The notes beneath the pieces were generated by a model, which saw only the letters and a program-made list of their open reading frames with translations, made no database searches and was not told the origin of the DNA. This document shows positions 44,984 through 57,035 of a DNA stretch of 64,000 nucleotides, piece by piece. The stretch spans positions 5,085,605-5,149,604 of the forward strand of contig JASKMD010000013.1 of assembly GCA_030144725.1 (NCBI GenBank). The letters run 5' to 3'. Made by a program: the position numbers and the translations under genes. Within the stretch, counting starts at the first letter, position 1; each line of letters opens with the position of its first letter. Source of the stretch: Haematococcus lacustris (Eukaryota; Chlorophyta; Chlorophyceae; Chlamydomonadales; Haematococcaceae).

Positions 44984-45056
44984 TGGAGCTTGAGGGTATC
45001 GACCCCCCTACCTCCCGCATGCTAAGGGGGCGCTCTACCATGTGAGCTAAAGCCCC
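44984..45056 (-). tRNA. tRNA-Ala(AGC), one anticodon-stem mismatch
   Basis: The 73-nt sequence folds as a tRNA with anticodon loop ttagcat (AGC) and T at position 33. The anticodon stem is ccccc/gcggg, with one C-C mismatch. The T-stem is intact. Downstream on its strand tatttttctt supplies a run of five T, a plausible RNA polymerase III terminator, about 6 nt after the acceptor end. Of the copies here it has the best terminator but not the best stem. Confidence 0.65.
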
Positions 45057-45619
45057 CTCAACTGTTCGTGCAACACTACTTGCGTGTAAGCACTAACAGT
45101 AATATGCGAATTTGCTCTCAGCCGCATGTACGAATATTGATCTATACCTTTTAAGCCCCATGTGACCATGTTCTAAAGCTGTGCGGTATGTGCAGTACTG
45201 GCGTAAGCGCCACAATATGCGTCCCGGGCTTGTCCTGTCCTGCACAACGCCGACATTAACCTTGTTAGAAGAGCCGGGGCGGGGAGACTAACATGTTCTC
45301 AGGTTGCACATGCGCTTGCGTCAAGAGCCCCATGGTTGCGTGGGTTCGTGAGAGGGTGCGCAGGGTGGGCGCCCTTACCCGCTACCTCTAGCCTTTGAGG
45401 CGGTCCATTCAGTGTTGCTTCGCTGCGGCAGCCAGCGAGTTTCACTGCGGCAAAGAAGGAGCAACATTGGGGGAAGCAACAGCAAGAGCTCCAGGATGAC
45501 AAGGAGGGTTAGCATCAATGCCACTCCCTTCCCCACAGTTGACCTGGATGTAGGCCTCACTCTCTCATGCTCCCTCACTCACGCCACAGATCCAGCCAGA
45601 TAGGCACTACCAGTCCAAA
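45057..45619. other. No gene recognised
   Basis: A plus ORF at 45412-45603 (MLLRCGSQRVSLRQRRSNIG...) lacks a known domain and lies just before the Fanzor remnant. It could be 5' sequence of that element. Confidence 0.3.
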
Positions 45620-46520
45620 CACAAGGCAGTATCCACAGCTTCCAACACCTGGAGTGGGAGGCGGGCGAGGTGTCCAGGAAACGCTGGGGCTACCACTAGC
45701 AGCTGGTGATTGTCTTCAATGAAGTTGGGCTCAAGGGTGGAGGGTGGAGTGCAGACGTGGTGCTCCTGGCCTGCCGCAAGGTGCTGCGGAGGCCCAGCAG
45801 CCACAAGCAAGGTGCAGGCAGGCTGCTGTGCAAGGTGGTGCTGGTGGATGAGCCCCGCACCAGCCAGGTCAGCTCATCTGCTAACAGGCCCCAGCCCTGT
45901 GAGCAGCGGCTGGATCGCGAGCAGCCAACCAGGCATGCAGACTGCAGGACAAATGAACCTCCACCTGGTGTGCCCAGCATGAAGCCAGCAGCTTGACAGG
46001 CCACACAGGTCAATGTCGGGCAAGAAGCGTCGATGTCCCAGCCGCACACGGCCATACAAGCGTGGCACCAGGGTGCGACGAGGCCCCTCTCAGCGTCTCC
46101 AGTGTTCACCACCAAACCCCATTGTTGACAAGTGCGTGTGAGCCAGCAGCGTGACCAGCCAGCACGGGGCCTACTGTGGTGCCTGGCATTGGCCCCACGC
46201 ATCCTGCATGTGCACAGCCCCCATGCAGCCAGGCAGCCACACAGCCAGCAGCGTAGGAGCCTGGGCCCAGCATTTTCCCGCCAGCCAAGCGCAGCAAGCC
46301 CACCCAGGCTGAGAAGGCAGCTGAGCCCACCCAGCCCACCAAGGGCAAAGGTCAGGCTAAAGACGAGGCTGCCAAAGCCAAGCCAGGCCACACCCCGACA
46401 GGTCGGTAGACAGGAGATTGCAACGCAGCGCTCGCTGGAGCTGTGCCGGTGGCCGGACCCGCCAGCTTTGCTTGCCAAGGGCAGGGATTATCCAAGCCTG
46501 GGCTACAAGCGGCTGTGAGG
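45620..46520 (+). pseudogene. Decayed Fanzor-type nuclease copy
   Basis: Homologous to the copy at 41.2-42.7 kb. It shows LEWEAGEVSRKRWGYH, then a stop, then GGWSADVVLLACRKV and VVLVDEPRTSQVSS (RuvC-II region), a linker with QQRDQPARGLLWC, and a C-terminal tail PALLAKGRDYPSLGYKRL followed by a stop. The RuvC-III motif DRDxNAA has decayed to GRQEIATQ. Multiple stops and shifts show that it is inactive. Confidence 0.7.
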
Positions 46521-48117
46521 CCAAGCACCCAAGGCCTAGCAGCAGCAGCCTGCGGCACTGGAGTGTGTGCTCTTGAGCTGTCATCCGCTTACATCAACAC
46601 ATGCCAACTCTAGGCTACGACCCTGTCACAGGGGTCAGGCAAGTATTGTAAGCGAAAGGCGCCTATGCCAAGTGAACACCATACAGACACAACACGGGAC
46701 CCAGGTTTGCCTTTGCGTTGGTACTTGTCGCCCGCTGGGTCAGCTTCCATCTAGCAAGGTCCCAGGCTATCTCTATCCCACACCTGGGTCCTCCTGGGTG
46801 CCTGTCTTCTTCTGCCTCTCAAGACGCACACAAACTCACGCCTGTCAGATATGCCCTTGACAATGTGGTGCTGTGGCCGAGCTACTCCACTTTCTTGCTG
46901 TGCGGTTTCGGGCGGGCACATGGCGTTCGCTGGAGGGCTGGTAGGCCGGCAGTTACTAGGCATGATGCATTAAATCTACCAAGTAGAGGATACCTCAGGT
47001 CAACCCCACAAAGCGACCTCTTATAGGGATATTCAATTGAAGTAAGTTACTTTGTTGTATCACCTGTTGGACCTGGTCTTGCAACATATCGCTGCGTGGC
47101 GCAGATACATAGCAGATGACGAGGAAGGAAAGGCGCAAGGTTGTGCCTAGACCAGCGACGGAGGAACATAATTTATAATCGAGGCACAACAGCTCACTGA
47201 CGCCCAACGCAAGAGAAAGGCTTCCGGAGAGGCCCGCGCTGCCCGCGATGGAGATAACACATGGCACGGGCGGAAATGGAAGCTATCTCACCTTTACAAC
47301 AACGATCTCGCAGCCTGTGTTGGATTGCAGCTCGTGCTTTCTTTTGGTGTAGCATGAGGGCTGCAGGGATTAAAACTTGAAGTAAGTTACAGCATGGGGG
47401 CAGACCTGAGAATGTCCGTCTCCCATTCTACGTGCGACATTCGGTATTGTGCTGCTCAGCGTCATGACCCACGCGGCAGTAAGCACATTGATGGGCATTA
47501 GACGCTGCGTGCCGCTTCTGCAACTTGTAAGCGGGACACGGAGCGCTTACTTTGCTAGCCTACCCACCGGCGTGCTCCCAAGCTTATCAGGGTAGGTAGT
47601 GCAACGAACCCGCAAGTGCATGACTCTCCGGCGAGGAAAGCCCCATCTTACGGCGCAGGCCGCAAACACCTCGGTGGACGGCATCGCCACCGTCCGCACT
47701 GCTCGCCCCATTGCTAGGCAACCTTCCGCTAGCATCCACGGCTAGTTTAGCTGCACTCCACCGCAGTTTAGTGGTGCAATTGGCCATCGGTGAGCGGCTT
47801 GCAGACATGTGATGTGCCTGGCAGTCGGTGTATGGGCGGGTTCATGGAACAAGGCAGTGATGGCTTGCACTGTTGCAGATGATGATGGGTTATGAGCCTA
47901 GAGGACACTGGATAGGCTCCTCACTCTCTCTTCTGCGGCTTGCCATAGTTGGCGACATACTTGCCATAGTTGGCGACATGGCCAAGCTTGTAAGAAGCAG
48001 ACAACCTTTGTCCAAGCAATCTTGCAACAGACTGGTACTCTAACACCGAACACAGCATCTACATCTCAGCTCTAGCCACGTGGGGGTTGAGGGCATACAG
48101 CCTTCCTCATGGATGCA
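46521..48117. other. No gene recognised
   Basis: Only short ORFs occur. A 22-bp direct duplication of cttgccatagttggcgacat lies at about 47939-47982. Nothing resembling a conserved domain was seen. Confidence 0.35.
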
Positions 48118-48290
48118 CTCTTCTATTGAATTTGCAAGCCACCATGGTCATGCTATACCTCTAGCAGTTGCAAGCACAATTGTGCAAATGCAGGCGCCAC
48201 TCTACACCCCCATGCAAGCAGAGGCAACACATGCAGATGCTACAAGCAAGCAACCCCAGGTAGCAGCAGGTGCTGGTGCAGCTCCTGGCA
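48118..48290. repeat. Dispersed repeat shared with about 57606-57760
   Basis: Shared landmarks are attgaatttgcaagccacca/attgaagttgcaagccacca, gcaggcgccact and aacacatgcagatg. The copies are moderately diverged. The nature of the element is unknown. Confidence 0.75.
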
Positions 48291-48544
48291 GCAACCGGTA
48301 TCAGGTGTTGCTGCAACCTGACAGCAGCATGGAGCAACAGCCGCCAATGCAGCCATGTCAAAGGTTGATCAACATCAGCTCACCATCCATAGTGCGTGGG
48401 AGGGACTGGACACACCCTGCAAGCAAGGGTGATGTGTGTGACCCATGGCTTGGGATCCTGGTACGACTGCCTGGCCTTGCCATGCGTGACGCCTGGTTCA
48501 TGATGATGATCGTGATGATGATGATGTTGGGGTGGGTGAGGTGA

Positions 48545-49001
48545 TGAGGTGAGGTGGGTCGGTTCAGCCTGGTATAGTGGCCAGGGTGTTATCACCAAGT
48601 CTCATGCGACTCACAAAGGGTCAAGCATCGCCTGCGAGCTCCTGGCGTGTGTGGTTCTGTGCATGCATGTTGTCCAATGCATATTGCAGTGGCAGGGCAG
48701 GGCTTTTGTCCAATAACGGGTCACCTCTCAGATGGCTATTTATTCGCCATGGTTCGAGAGGAGAAGCCTGTCGTCAACAAACGGTTTTGTTCTTTTCTTA
48801 AGGCTATGAGTCATCATGGTGCTCGTCAATGGAGTAGGGTTCAGGCGTTCCCAACTACCTGTAAACCACCCCCCTGTGATACGAAGCCTGTATCTCCGCA
48901 GCCACTCAGTCAAAAATATATGTAAACAGTGCTTTGAACAGAGGAGACTCATAGCTACGAGATCGCAGACGCAGCAAAAACTATCTCGCTCTCAGCGGTG
49001 C
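48545..49001. other. No gene recognised
   Basis: Short ORFs only; nothing recognisable on either strand. Confidence 0.35.
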
Positions 49002-49448
49002 TCAGTGCCTGCCCAAAGACCGACATTTGAATTCATGCGATTTCGCCCCATGCGAGGCGCGCCGCTCTAGCACGCTTCGCCACACTGTTGTGAGTGGCAC
49101 CTGCAACGCGCAGCAGCAGTCGGAACATGTTTTGCTTTTGGCATGTGGACGCGACGACGGCAGCTGGATATCATTATTAGCTTTTGGAGCTGCTGCTGGC
49201 GCTAGTGCATTACCGGCTGCTCTACCACGCTTAAAGAAGGTGCTAGGTGCAGTACATGGTGTTGTCTCACCTTGCTTTGCTGCCCTTGGCTTGTTAGCTG
49301 CAGGTGCCTCACGCTTACGTGACGTGCTTGCGGCTGCCAGCTGTTGCTGCTGCTGAGGGGGTGCACCAGCAGGCACAGCCAGCTCAGGGGTGGTGCCTGC
49401 AGGTGTCAGTTGCTGCTGAGGGGCCATAGCTGCGGCAATAGTTGGCAA
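49002..49448 (-). CDS. Hypothetical Ala/Gln/Lys-rich ORF
   Basis: A 148-codon minus-strand frame contains Gln runs and a basic stretch (TSRKREAPAANKPRAAKQ). I do not recognise it. It lies directly downstream of the coiled-coil ORF on the same strand and could be a further exon of that gene or a chance frame in Gln-rich DNA. Confidence 0.25.
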   Translation of the reverse strand: MPTIAAAMAPQQQLTPAGTTPELAVPAGAPPQQQQQLAAASTSRKREAPAANKPRAAKQGETTPCTAPSTFFKRGRAAGNALAPAAAPKANNDIQLPSSRPHAKSKTCSDCCCALQVPLTTVWRSVLERRASHGAKSHEFKCRSLGRH

Positions 49449-49508
49449 TAGTTGGCAATAAATGGCAATAGTTGGCAGTGTCGAGGCCGTGGAGGAGCAG
49501 CTCCTGCA

Positions 49509-50550
49509 TTATGACCTGGACATGAGCTTCTGCCGTGCCAATAGGCAAGGGGATGATAGCCAAAACATCGGTGACTTGAGTGGTGAGTCGGCCTGCCCCA
49601 GCTGCAGCCTCAGCCCCAACCCCAGCTGCTGCCCCAGCTGCTGCCCCAGCCCCAGCCCCAGCCCCAGCCCCAGCCCCAGCCCCAGCCCCAGCCCCAGCCC
49701 CAGCCCCAGCCCCAGCCCCAGCCCCAGCCCCAGCCCCAGCCCCAGCCCCAGCCGCTGCCCCAGCTGCTGCCCCAGCCCCAGCCCCAGCCCCAGCCCCACA
49801 GGGCCCTCTTGAGTTTGAATGAAGATGTCTGTTGGTGAGGGTGAGGGTGCGAGGCCGGCTGGGCTGAGCTGCTCTGCTATGCTGCCCATGGGCCGGCCAT
49901 GGCTATCTAGCCTTCCGTAGCCAGCCTCTGCACATCGCCTCAACACCTCCACTGAGACGGGGTGCTGCTCCAAAACCAGCAGCTGCTGCCTCTGCTTGAA
50001 GGTGAGTGGGAAGTGGTGGGTACCAGTGTTTTTTTTTTCAAAACAGCCAAGCTGATGCTCGTAACGAAGGGTCCAGGACCATCACATGGCTGGTTACGCA
50101 GTTGGTCCCGACTGGTAACGAAAAACAAGTATCGCAGCATTTTCTTATGCCAAAAGATGTTTTTATATATATTTTATACATAAAAAGACAATTTTCGGTT
50201 ACGAAGCAGCCGAGGCCAGCCAACGCAAGGGTCCGTTTGGTAACGAAATCCAGGCCTAGAAAACGAGCTTTTGGTTCCGATCGTTACGTATTACGCAAAA
50301 AAAAAATCACTGGTGGGTACATATGCACCTGACCCTGGAGGCGGCACCGAGCAGCCCTGAGGGAGTGATTGGTAGCTGCCGCTCTGGATGCCACCTGCTG
50401 CAAAGCCGTGTGCTCACCCTGCAGGCGTTGGTGTGCTGCCTGCAGGTCGTCTAGGTCGCCCTGCAACCCATCCACAGTGCCCATGAGGGACTGCTCCACA
50501 TCCCGCAGCCGCTGCACCTCAGCCTGTGCCCTGCCCACCGCAACCTTCAT
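49509..50550 (-). CDS. Hypothetical coiled-coil protein whose single intron carries a hAT MITE
   Basis: Exon 1 (50550-50329, 74 codons) begins MKVAVGRAQAEVQRLRDVEQ and is a heptad-type coiled coil rich in Gln, Leu and Ala. A 334-nt GT-AG intron follows. Exon 2 (49994-49509) begins QRQQLLVLEQHPVSVEVLRR, continues through GYGRLDSHGRPMGSIAEQL, and then becomes a long Leu-Gly repeat (LGLGLG) encoded by a hexanucleotide array before the stop. Both exons are whole codons, giving 235 residues. The N-terminal coiled coil resembles in style the one in the decayed transposase at 34792-35283, so a transposon origin is possible. An upstream exon is also possible, since ccctag lies just before the ATG. 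Confidence 0.45.
49617..49800. repeat. (CCCAGC)n hexanucleotide array
   Basis: About 180 bp of cccagc units, with a few ctgctg interruptions at both ends. It encodes the Leu-Gly repeat on the minus strand and Pro-Ala or Pro-Ser repeats on the plus strand. Confidence 0.95.
50024..50312 (-). mobile_element. Complete 289-bp hAT MITE with 8-bp target duplication
   Basis: The ends are cagtgttttttttt and, reverse-complemented, cagtgatttttttttt. They are flanked by identical 8-mers gtgggtac (50016-50023 and 50313-50320). An 8-bp duplication and CAGTG ends are hAT hallmarks. The interior contains repeated ttacg/cgtaa palindromic motifs. It lies inside the intron of the coiled-coil ORF and makes up 289 of its 334 nt. 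A truncated relative is at 26860-27039. Confidence 0.92.
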
Positions 50551-50619
50551 ACCACTAGGGCAGTGGCGGTGGCCTGCCTGGGGAGAGCTGTTTAACGCTA
50601 AGATGGGCACGGAGAGCTT

Positions 50620-51460
50620 TGCTGGGCCTCTTGCCCATGGCTTGCAGGGGGTGGGAGAGAGTGGGAGTGGGTGGGAGGAGGGGAGGGCTGGAGAGCTGGT
50701 ATGGGCGGGGATGGGCGGGGAGTAGGGCTAGGTGGACTGGAAGGGGGTGGTGGAAGGGGGTGCCAACTCATCAGACACCTGCAGCCAACAATTGATGTGC
50801 CTTTGAAGTGGTCTTAATCATCGTGCGTAAAATCAATAACTATGTTTCTTTGTTCTGGTGATGCACGTAAGAGTCATCTTGGACAAAAGTGTAGGGAGTT
50901 TGGCTGGAGCTCAGCGGCGGTGGCAAAATGCAGCAAAGATGTTGACTCAACATTGTTGAGGGGTGGGGGGGTTTGCAAGCCAGGCGCCCACCATTATAGC
51001 GATGTAGCGCTGCCGTCAACACTTAAGGGATTCCTCACATCCTCGCCAAGCGGCCTGCACCATCAGGAAGCTCGCGCAGCCATGTTTGCCGGACTTCGAT
51101 GGTGTGCGCCACCGACATGTCGTGCATCGCCAACGGATAGCCAAGGACGTAGCTTACCAGTGTAGCTAACAACGGTCTGTGATTGGGACACATCCGGGGT
51201 CACATGTGGCTGCCCGCATCGAAAGACTCCGTTTGCGATTCCAGTCTTACGTTAAACGCGCATTATCACATTGCAGCAGACGCAGCAAACGTTACATGAA
51301 ATGATTGAGTATATGGGCTGCAGTTGCATGAAGATTACCAACCCCATGTTGGGAACGTCTGAGTAGGGTACCCATGCTGTCCTAATGTAACATTCCCTAG
51401 GGAGTGTCACAGCTAATTGGCATGCCCTTCTGACACCGGCGCGTAGCTGCCTGCCTCCTA
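50620..51460. other. No gene recognised
   Basis: Begins with ggtgggaggagggg-type runs (about 50640-50760). The rest holds only short frames. Confidence 0.35.
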
Positions 51461-51490
51461 TGCTCTCTACCATGTGAGTTGAAGTCCCTT
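51461..51490 (-). repeat. Degenerate tRNA-Ala 5'-half-like fragment
   Basis: The plus-strand ctctaccatgtgagttgaag resembles the reverse complement of the D-arm region of the tRNA-Ala copies (ctctaccatgtgagctaaag). Only about 25 bp match, so this may be chance or a small relic. Confidence 0.3.
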
Positions 51491-51639
51491 GCCTGCCATG
51501 ACAGACATGCCCACCACAACAAGCAACCACCTGTCGTATCTCTAGGTCCCACCTCCCCTGCCCCGATTCAGTCACCTGCCCAGGAGCCACCTCCCCCTGC
51601 CCAGGACCAGCATCTGCTGCACCTGGTCCAGTGCCACAA

Positions 51640-51790
51640 CCCCAACTCCCCCATGGGGCAGGTGGCTGGACAGGGACACCAAGTTCGTGCCTCAACTTCC
51701 AACGTATTGGGGAGAGTGTGCAGTGCCCCCTGGAGCTGTGCAAATGGGATGACTTGGAGTCTCTGCCTGTAAGCTACGAGCTCGAGTCCT
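51640..51790 (+). pseudogene. Fanzor-type C-terminal fragment, frameshifted
   Basis: One frame gives RWLDRDTK (RuvC-III start) and another, shortly after, gives IGESVQCPLELCKWDDLESL, the conserved tail of this family. A small indel separates them. No other Fanzor motif is nearby. Confidence 0.55.
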
Positions 51791-51993
51791 TGCCTCCATG
51801 ACATGGCTAGGAAAGGGTTGTGTAGAAGGGATCGTGAGTCCTATTCGACGAGTGCACGTATTTCATGTCACAGTTGAGTTACAAAAGTCTGGTTGCCACA
51901 GAACTGCAGTACTGCGTACATTGCCTCTTTCAGCTCCCTCAGTCGTCCCTTGTCGTCACATAGCCCGCAAGCAAGCTGCAAGCATTCGAATTC

Positions 51994-52272
51994 ATGGGAG
52001 GGCAGCTCAGCTCAGCACGGCAAAAGCGACGCCGCAGCGACGATGGACAGCCTGAGGTGGCTGACTCGTCGCAGGAGACCCCCGACAGACCTCCCAAGGC
52101 ACACAAAACCGACAGCGGATGCGCCACAGCAACACCGCGCCCCTCTGGCTCGGCGGCAGGCTGCAGAGTGCAACTGCATCCTACCCCTCCTAGCATATCT
52201 CCAGATGAGCGCCAGGACACGTTCGACGACCTTGACGTGGTACGCTTTGGGTTGACCGTCGGCGGCAGGTGA
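51994..52272 (+). CDS. Hypothetical 5' exon
   Basis: A 92-codon frame begins MGGQLSSARQKRRRSDDGQP and ends FGLTVGG. A donor-like ggcag/gtgagg lies at its end. Composition (basic and acidic, Ser/Pro-rich) fits an exon better than chance, but I could not join it to a following exon with certainty. The frame at 52432-52617 (ALLLGDARVVDQIQEKAPA) is a candidate. Confidence 0.3.
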   Translation: MGGQLSSARQKRRRSDDGQPEVADSSQETPDRPPKAHKTDSGCATATPRPSGSAAGCRVQLHPTPPSISPDERQDTFDDLDVVRFGLTVGGR

Positions 52273-54649
52273 GGTGGAGACCGACAGCCCTGCAGCTGCC
52301 GAGGGCAGCGCGATGCGGCTTGCGCTGCCGAGGTCACGTGCATGCTTTGCGAGGGCAGTACTTTGGTGTGATCTACCTGGCATACCGGACCTACTCAGGC
52401 TGCGTGTCTGAGACCGCAGCAAACATGCCTATTGCGAGGTGCCTGCAGGCCAGTGCCACAGCGGCGCAGTGGCATTGCAGCTGCTGCCCTGCTGCTGGGG
52501 GATGCGCGTGTCGTGGACCAAATACAGGAGAAGGCACCAGCTGCTGCAGCCGCTGGCCATGCGTTGTTGTGGGCACGCAGGTGGGACAGCAGACAGGGAC
52601 CAGCACCAGCAGGCTAGAAGTCAGGCATGCAGGCAGTCAGGCAGTCAGGCAGGCTGTTGGTTGTCCAGGCAGCTGTACATGATGGAGCTTGTGAGCGAAA
52701 CAGGTTGGGATTATTATGCTTTGCCAGGGTGCTGGTGTTGGCCACATGGTTCAGGAGCGGCGCAGTGACCAACCGCTGCCAAGGCGGCTGGGACACTGAG
52801 GAGGACGAGCCACCAGCAGCAGGACCACGGCGGGCCAGCTGTACAGCAGAGAGCCCCACGTTGCCTGACCCCGCCACCTCAGTGCCCGCTGCCTCAGGCG
52901 CTGCGTTCAGCATGTCCCCTGCCTCAGCATCGCACAGCAGACATGCCGTAGCTCACCAGGCGGCTGTGGGCGACTGGGCAGGCGCCACAGGTAGCCAAAC
53001 TGCCCAGCTCACCTCCTTCCACAAGAAACGCAGCTCAGCCAAGACAACCAGCAGAGGGGAGCTGCACCCTTCCCTGCCAGCAGACATGCAAGTAGCTGGC
53101 CACACACAAAGCGTGACCTTGCTCACTACCCTTGTTGATGCCTTACCCAGCCAGTCAGCCCCTTCAGCCCCAGCATCCCATGTGGAGGCCACGCCAGCGC
53201 TTGCCCCCACCGCTGGCACTGGCCAAGGCACGGGCGGCAGCATCCGCACCCCCGCCTTGTGCGCTGCCGCCTTGGCGTGTGAGCTGAGCCCTGGCGGGTT
53301 CCAGTGCAAGGCTGTGGGTGCGGGCAAGGCGCTGCAGGGCCTGGCGCTGTGCAGCACGCCAGAGTCACCCACCGTGCACACTGGCACTGCGGTGAAGCAG
53401 CGGCCTGGGCACTGGGCACGCCGCCAGTCAGCGCTGTGGGGGAGGGCAGCAGGGGCAGCGGTCACACCCACGGGCCCGGAGGTCACACCTCCAGGCAGCA
53501 GCGCTCAGGCAGTGGCCACGGTGAGCCGGCTAGGTCAGGAGGGAGGGCTGCCGCTGCTGGACTGGGGCCAGGCTGATGATGGGAGGGGGTGACACATGGT
53601 CTGGGTGACACCCAGCTGCTGCTGTTGCATGGTGTACAGCATGGAGGGAGATGGCAGTTGCTTGTAGGTGGTTCAGGGGTCGGCAGTGAGGGTGGGTGGG
53701 GTGAGCGTGCCCTTGGAGCTAAGAGTCATCGAGGAGGACAGTTTGCAGGCAGCCGCTGGAATGGAGGTGTAGGTTGCTCAGCCAACACACACTTAATGGT
53801 CTCAACTGCACATACACACTACCAGGGTGACACTGACCTTGCTGTACCTGACCTTATGCTCTTGCATACTCAGTGCCTTGTACTCAGTACATAAATTACC
53901 TAGTTCTCAGTGGCATATGTGTGTGGTGGCATCAGATGATGGTGATGTTGCGGTGGCTGTGGGACGCCCTAGATCCTTAACAATGCATGCAGTGAGTGAC
54001 CTGGTTTATTCCATGGAGAGCTGAGCGCCAGCTTTGCCAAGCACTACCTACTGGAGGCAAATCTTCCAGGCCGCTACAGCATGGCACGACTTGTGCATAG
54101 CTCACCTTTATACCGCGTACAGTCCAGAACTTGAATGTACAGATTGCGCATGTTGTGTAGCTCATACTCAGTGGCTAATGTTGTTACATGCTGGATTAGA
54201 ATTATGAGGATCTCTAAACGATCTACAGGATCTTCAATAACGACCAAAAAAGCAACATCGACAACCGCGACAGCATCCGCTCTCTTCTCTGCACACCTGC
54301 GTCCAATATCATCATTGCATAGTGTGTTACCGAAACCATGTTCAGCCTCAGAATCCTGAGGGGCTGTGATCATGCCGCAAGATGTGCACACCCTGATCAC
54401 TGCAGATGCAGTCGCAGATTCCACTGTGTCCATGGCATTGTCCCTGGACCTGCGGGTGCCTAACTTCTGTTCTGTTGCCTGACCCTCTTAGGGGTGACTA
54501 GCAAGTTTGGCGTGACACGCATGACACACAATGTGAGCTGACACGGCTTTTACCCATGGCATACTGTACTGGTGTCTGCAGCCGTGCGCATGCTGCAATG
54601 CAGCCTGGCCACTGTTGCCTGGCTGCTGCTGTGGCTGGGGCGGCGGCTG

Positions 54650-54700
54650 CTGCGACAGCTGCTGCTGCTGCTGCTGCTGCTGCCGCTGCTGCTGCTGCTC
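54650..54700. repeat. CTG/CAG tract, shorter allele
   Basis: Trinucleotide run in copy 1 of the duplication. It encodes poly-Ala on the minus strand directly after the Fanzor-like tail. It is 15 bp shorter than the tract in copy 2. Confidence 0.9.
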
Positions 54701-56969
54701 GGTCTCGCAGCCGCTTGTATCCCAGGCCTGCGTACACCAGTGGCATGGTCATATGGCCATATGGTCCCATGGACCTATGGTCATATATGGACCTATGGTC
54801 AACCTATGTAGCTGCTGCTGAAGGGGCCAGCTGCTGCTGCTGCTGCATCTGCTGCGTGCCCCATGCTACAGGGGGCGCCAGTTGCTGCTGCTGCTGGACC
54901 CCCGCTGCTGGACCCCCGCTGCTGCAGCGGGCGTCTGTAGACCACGCATGCAATGACACCATCGGTCCCCACCAGCTGGTCAAACACCTGCAACTGCAGC
55001 CTCAAGGGCATTCCTGGTCTGTATCGCCAGGCCATGGCAACGAGGGTGGATGTGGGGGGCCGGTGAGGGAGCGCAGCCCGGCCTGCCTGCTGCGCCTGCC
55101 TGCCTGCTGAGGGCACGGTGGCGCAGGTGTTAAGCGCGATGTCCTTCTTGCCCTTCTTGCCCGACATTTGCTTGTGAGGCCAACATGACCCCGCCACCTC
55201 AGTGCCCGCTGCCTCAGGCGCTGCGTTCAGCATGTCCCCTGCCTCAGCATCGCACAGCAGACATGCCGTAGCTCACCAGGCGGCTGTGGGCGATTGGGCA
55301 GGCGCCACAGGTAGCCAAACTGCCCAGCTCACCTCCTTCCACAAGAAACGCAGCTCAGCCAAGACAACCAGCAGAGGGGAGCTGCACCCTTCCCTGCCAG
55401 CAGACATGCAAGTAGCTGGCCACACACAAAGCGTGACCTTGCTCACTACCCTTGTTGATGCCTTACCCAGCCAGTCAGCCCCTCCAGCCCCAGCATCTCA
55501 TGCGGAGGCCACGCCAGCGCTTGCACCCACCGCTGGCACTGGCCAAGGCACGGGCGGCAGCATCCGCACCCCCGCCTTGTGCGCTGCCGCCTTGGCGTGT
55601 GAGCTGAGCCCTGGCGGGTTCCAGTGCAAGGCTGTGGGTGCGGGCAAGGCGCTGCAGGGCCTGGCGCTGTGCAGCACGCCAGAGTCACCCACCGTGCACA
55701 CTGGCACTGCGGTGAAGCAGCGGCCTGGGCACTGGGCACGCCGCCAGTCAGCGCTGTGGGGGAGGGCAGCAGGGGCAGCGGTCACACCCACGGGCCCGGA
55801 GGTCACACCTCCAGGCAGCAGCGCTCAGGCAGTGGCCACGGTGAGCCGGCTAGGTCAGGAGGGAGGGCTGCCGCTGCTGGACTGGGGCCAGGCTGATGAT
55901 GGGAGGGGGTGACACATGGTCTGGGTGACACCCAGCTGCTGCTGTTGCATGGTGTACAGCATGGAGGGAGATGGCAGTTGCTTGTAGGTGGTTCAGGGGT
56001 CGGCAGTGAGGGTGGGTGGGGTGAGCGTGCCCTTGGAGCTAAGAGTCATCGAGGAGGACAGTTTGCAGGCAGCCGCTGGAATGGAGGTGTAGGTTGCTCA
56101 GCCAACACACACTTAATGGTCTCAACTGCACATACACACTACCAGGGTGACACTGACCTTGCTGTACCTGACCTTATGCTCTTGCATACTCAGTGCCTTG
56201 TACTCAGTACATAAATTACCTAGTTCTCAGTGGCATATGTGTGTGGTGGCATCAGATGATGGTGATGTTGCGGTGGCTGTGGGACGCCCTAGATCCTTAA
56301 CAATGCATGCAGTGAGTGACCTGGTTTATTCCATGGAGAGCTGAGCGCCAGCTTTGCCAAGCACTACCTACTGGAGGCAAATCTTCCAGGCCGCTACAGC
56401 ATGGCACGACTTGTGCATAGCTCACCTTTATACCGCGTACAGTCCAGAACTTGAATGTACAGATTGCGCATGTTGTGTAGCTCATACTCAGTGGCTAATG
56501 TTGTTACATGCTGGATTAGAATTATGAGGATCTCTAAACGATCTACAGGATCTTCAATAACGACCAAAAAAGCAACATCGACAACCGCGACAGCATCCGC
56601 TCTCTTCTCTGCACACCTGCGTCCAATATCATCATTGCATAGTGTGTTACCGAAACCATGTTCAGCCTCAGAATCCTGAGGGGCTGTGATCATGCCGCAA
56701 GATGTGCACACCCTGATCACTGCAGATGCAGTCGCAGATTCCACTGTGTCCATGGCATTGTCCCTGGACCTGCGGGTGCCTAACTTCTGTTCTGTTGCCT
56801 GACCCTCTTAGGGGCGACTAGCAAGTTTGGCGTGACACGCATGACACACAATGTGAGCTGACACGGCTTTTACCCATGGCATACTGTACTGGTGTCTGCA
56901 GCCGTGTGCATGCTGCAATGCAGCCTGGCCACTGTTGCCTGGCTGCTGCTGTGGCTGGGGCGGCGGCTG

Positions 56970-56977
56970 CTGCGACA

Positions 56978-57019
<42 letters not shown>

Positions 57020-57035
57020 GCTGCTGCTGCTGCTC
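56970..57035. repeat. CTG/CAG tract, longer allele
   Basis: Same tract in copy 2, five triplets longer. It is the largest difference between the two copies. Confidence 0.9.

Noticed and set aside
46995..47267. Minus-strand hydrophobic 90-codon ORF as a membrane protein
   Set aside because: No start context, no partner exons and no family resemblance; chance cannot be excluded.
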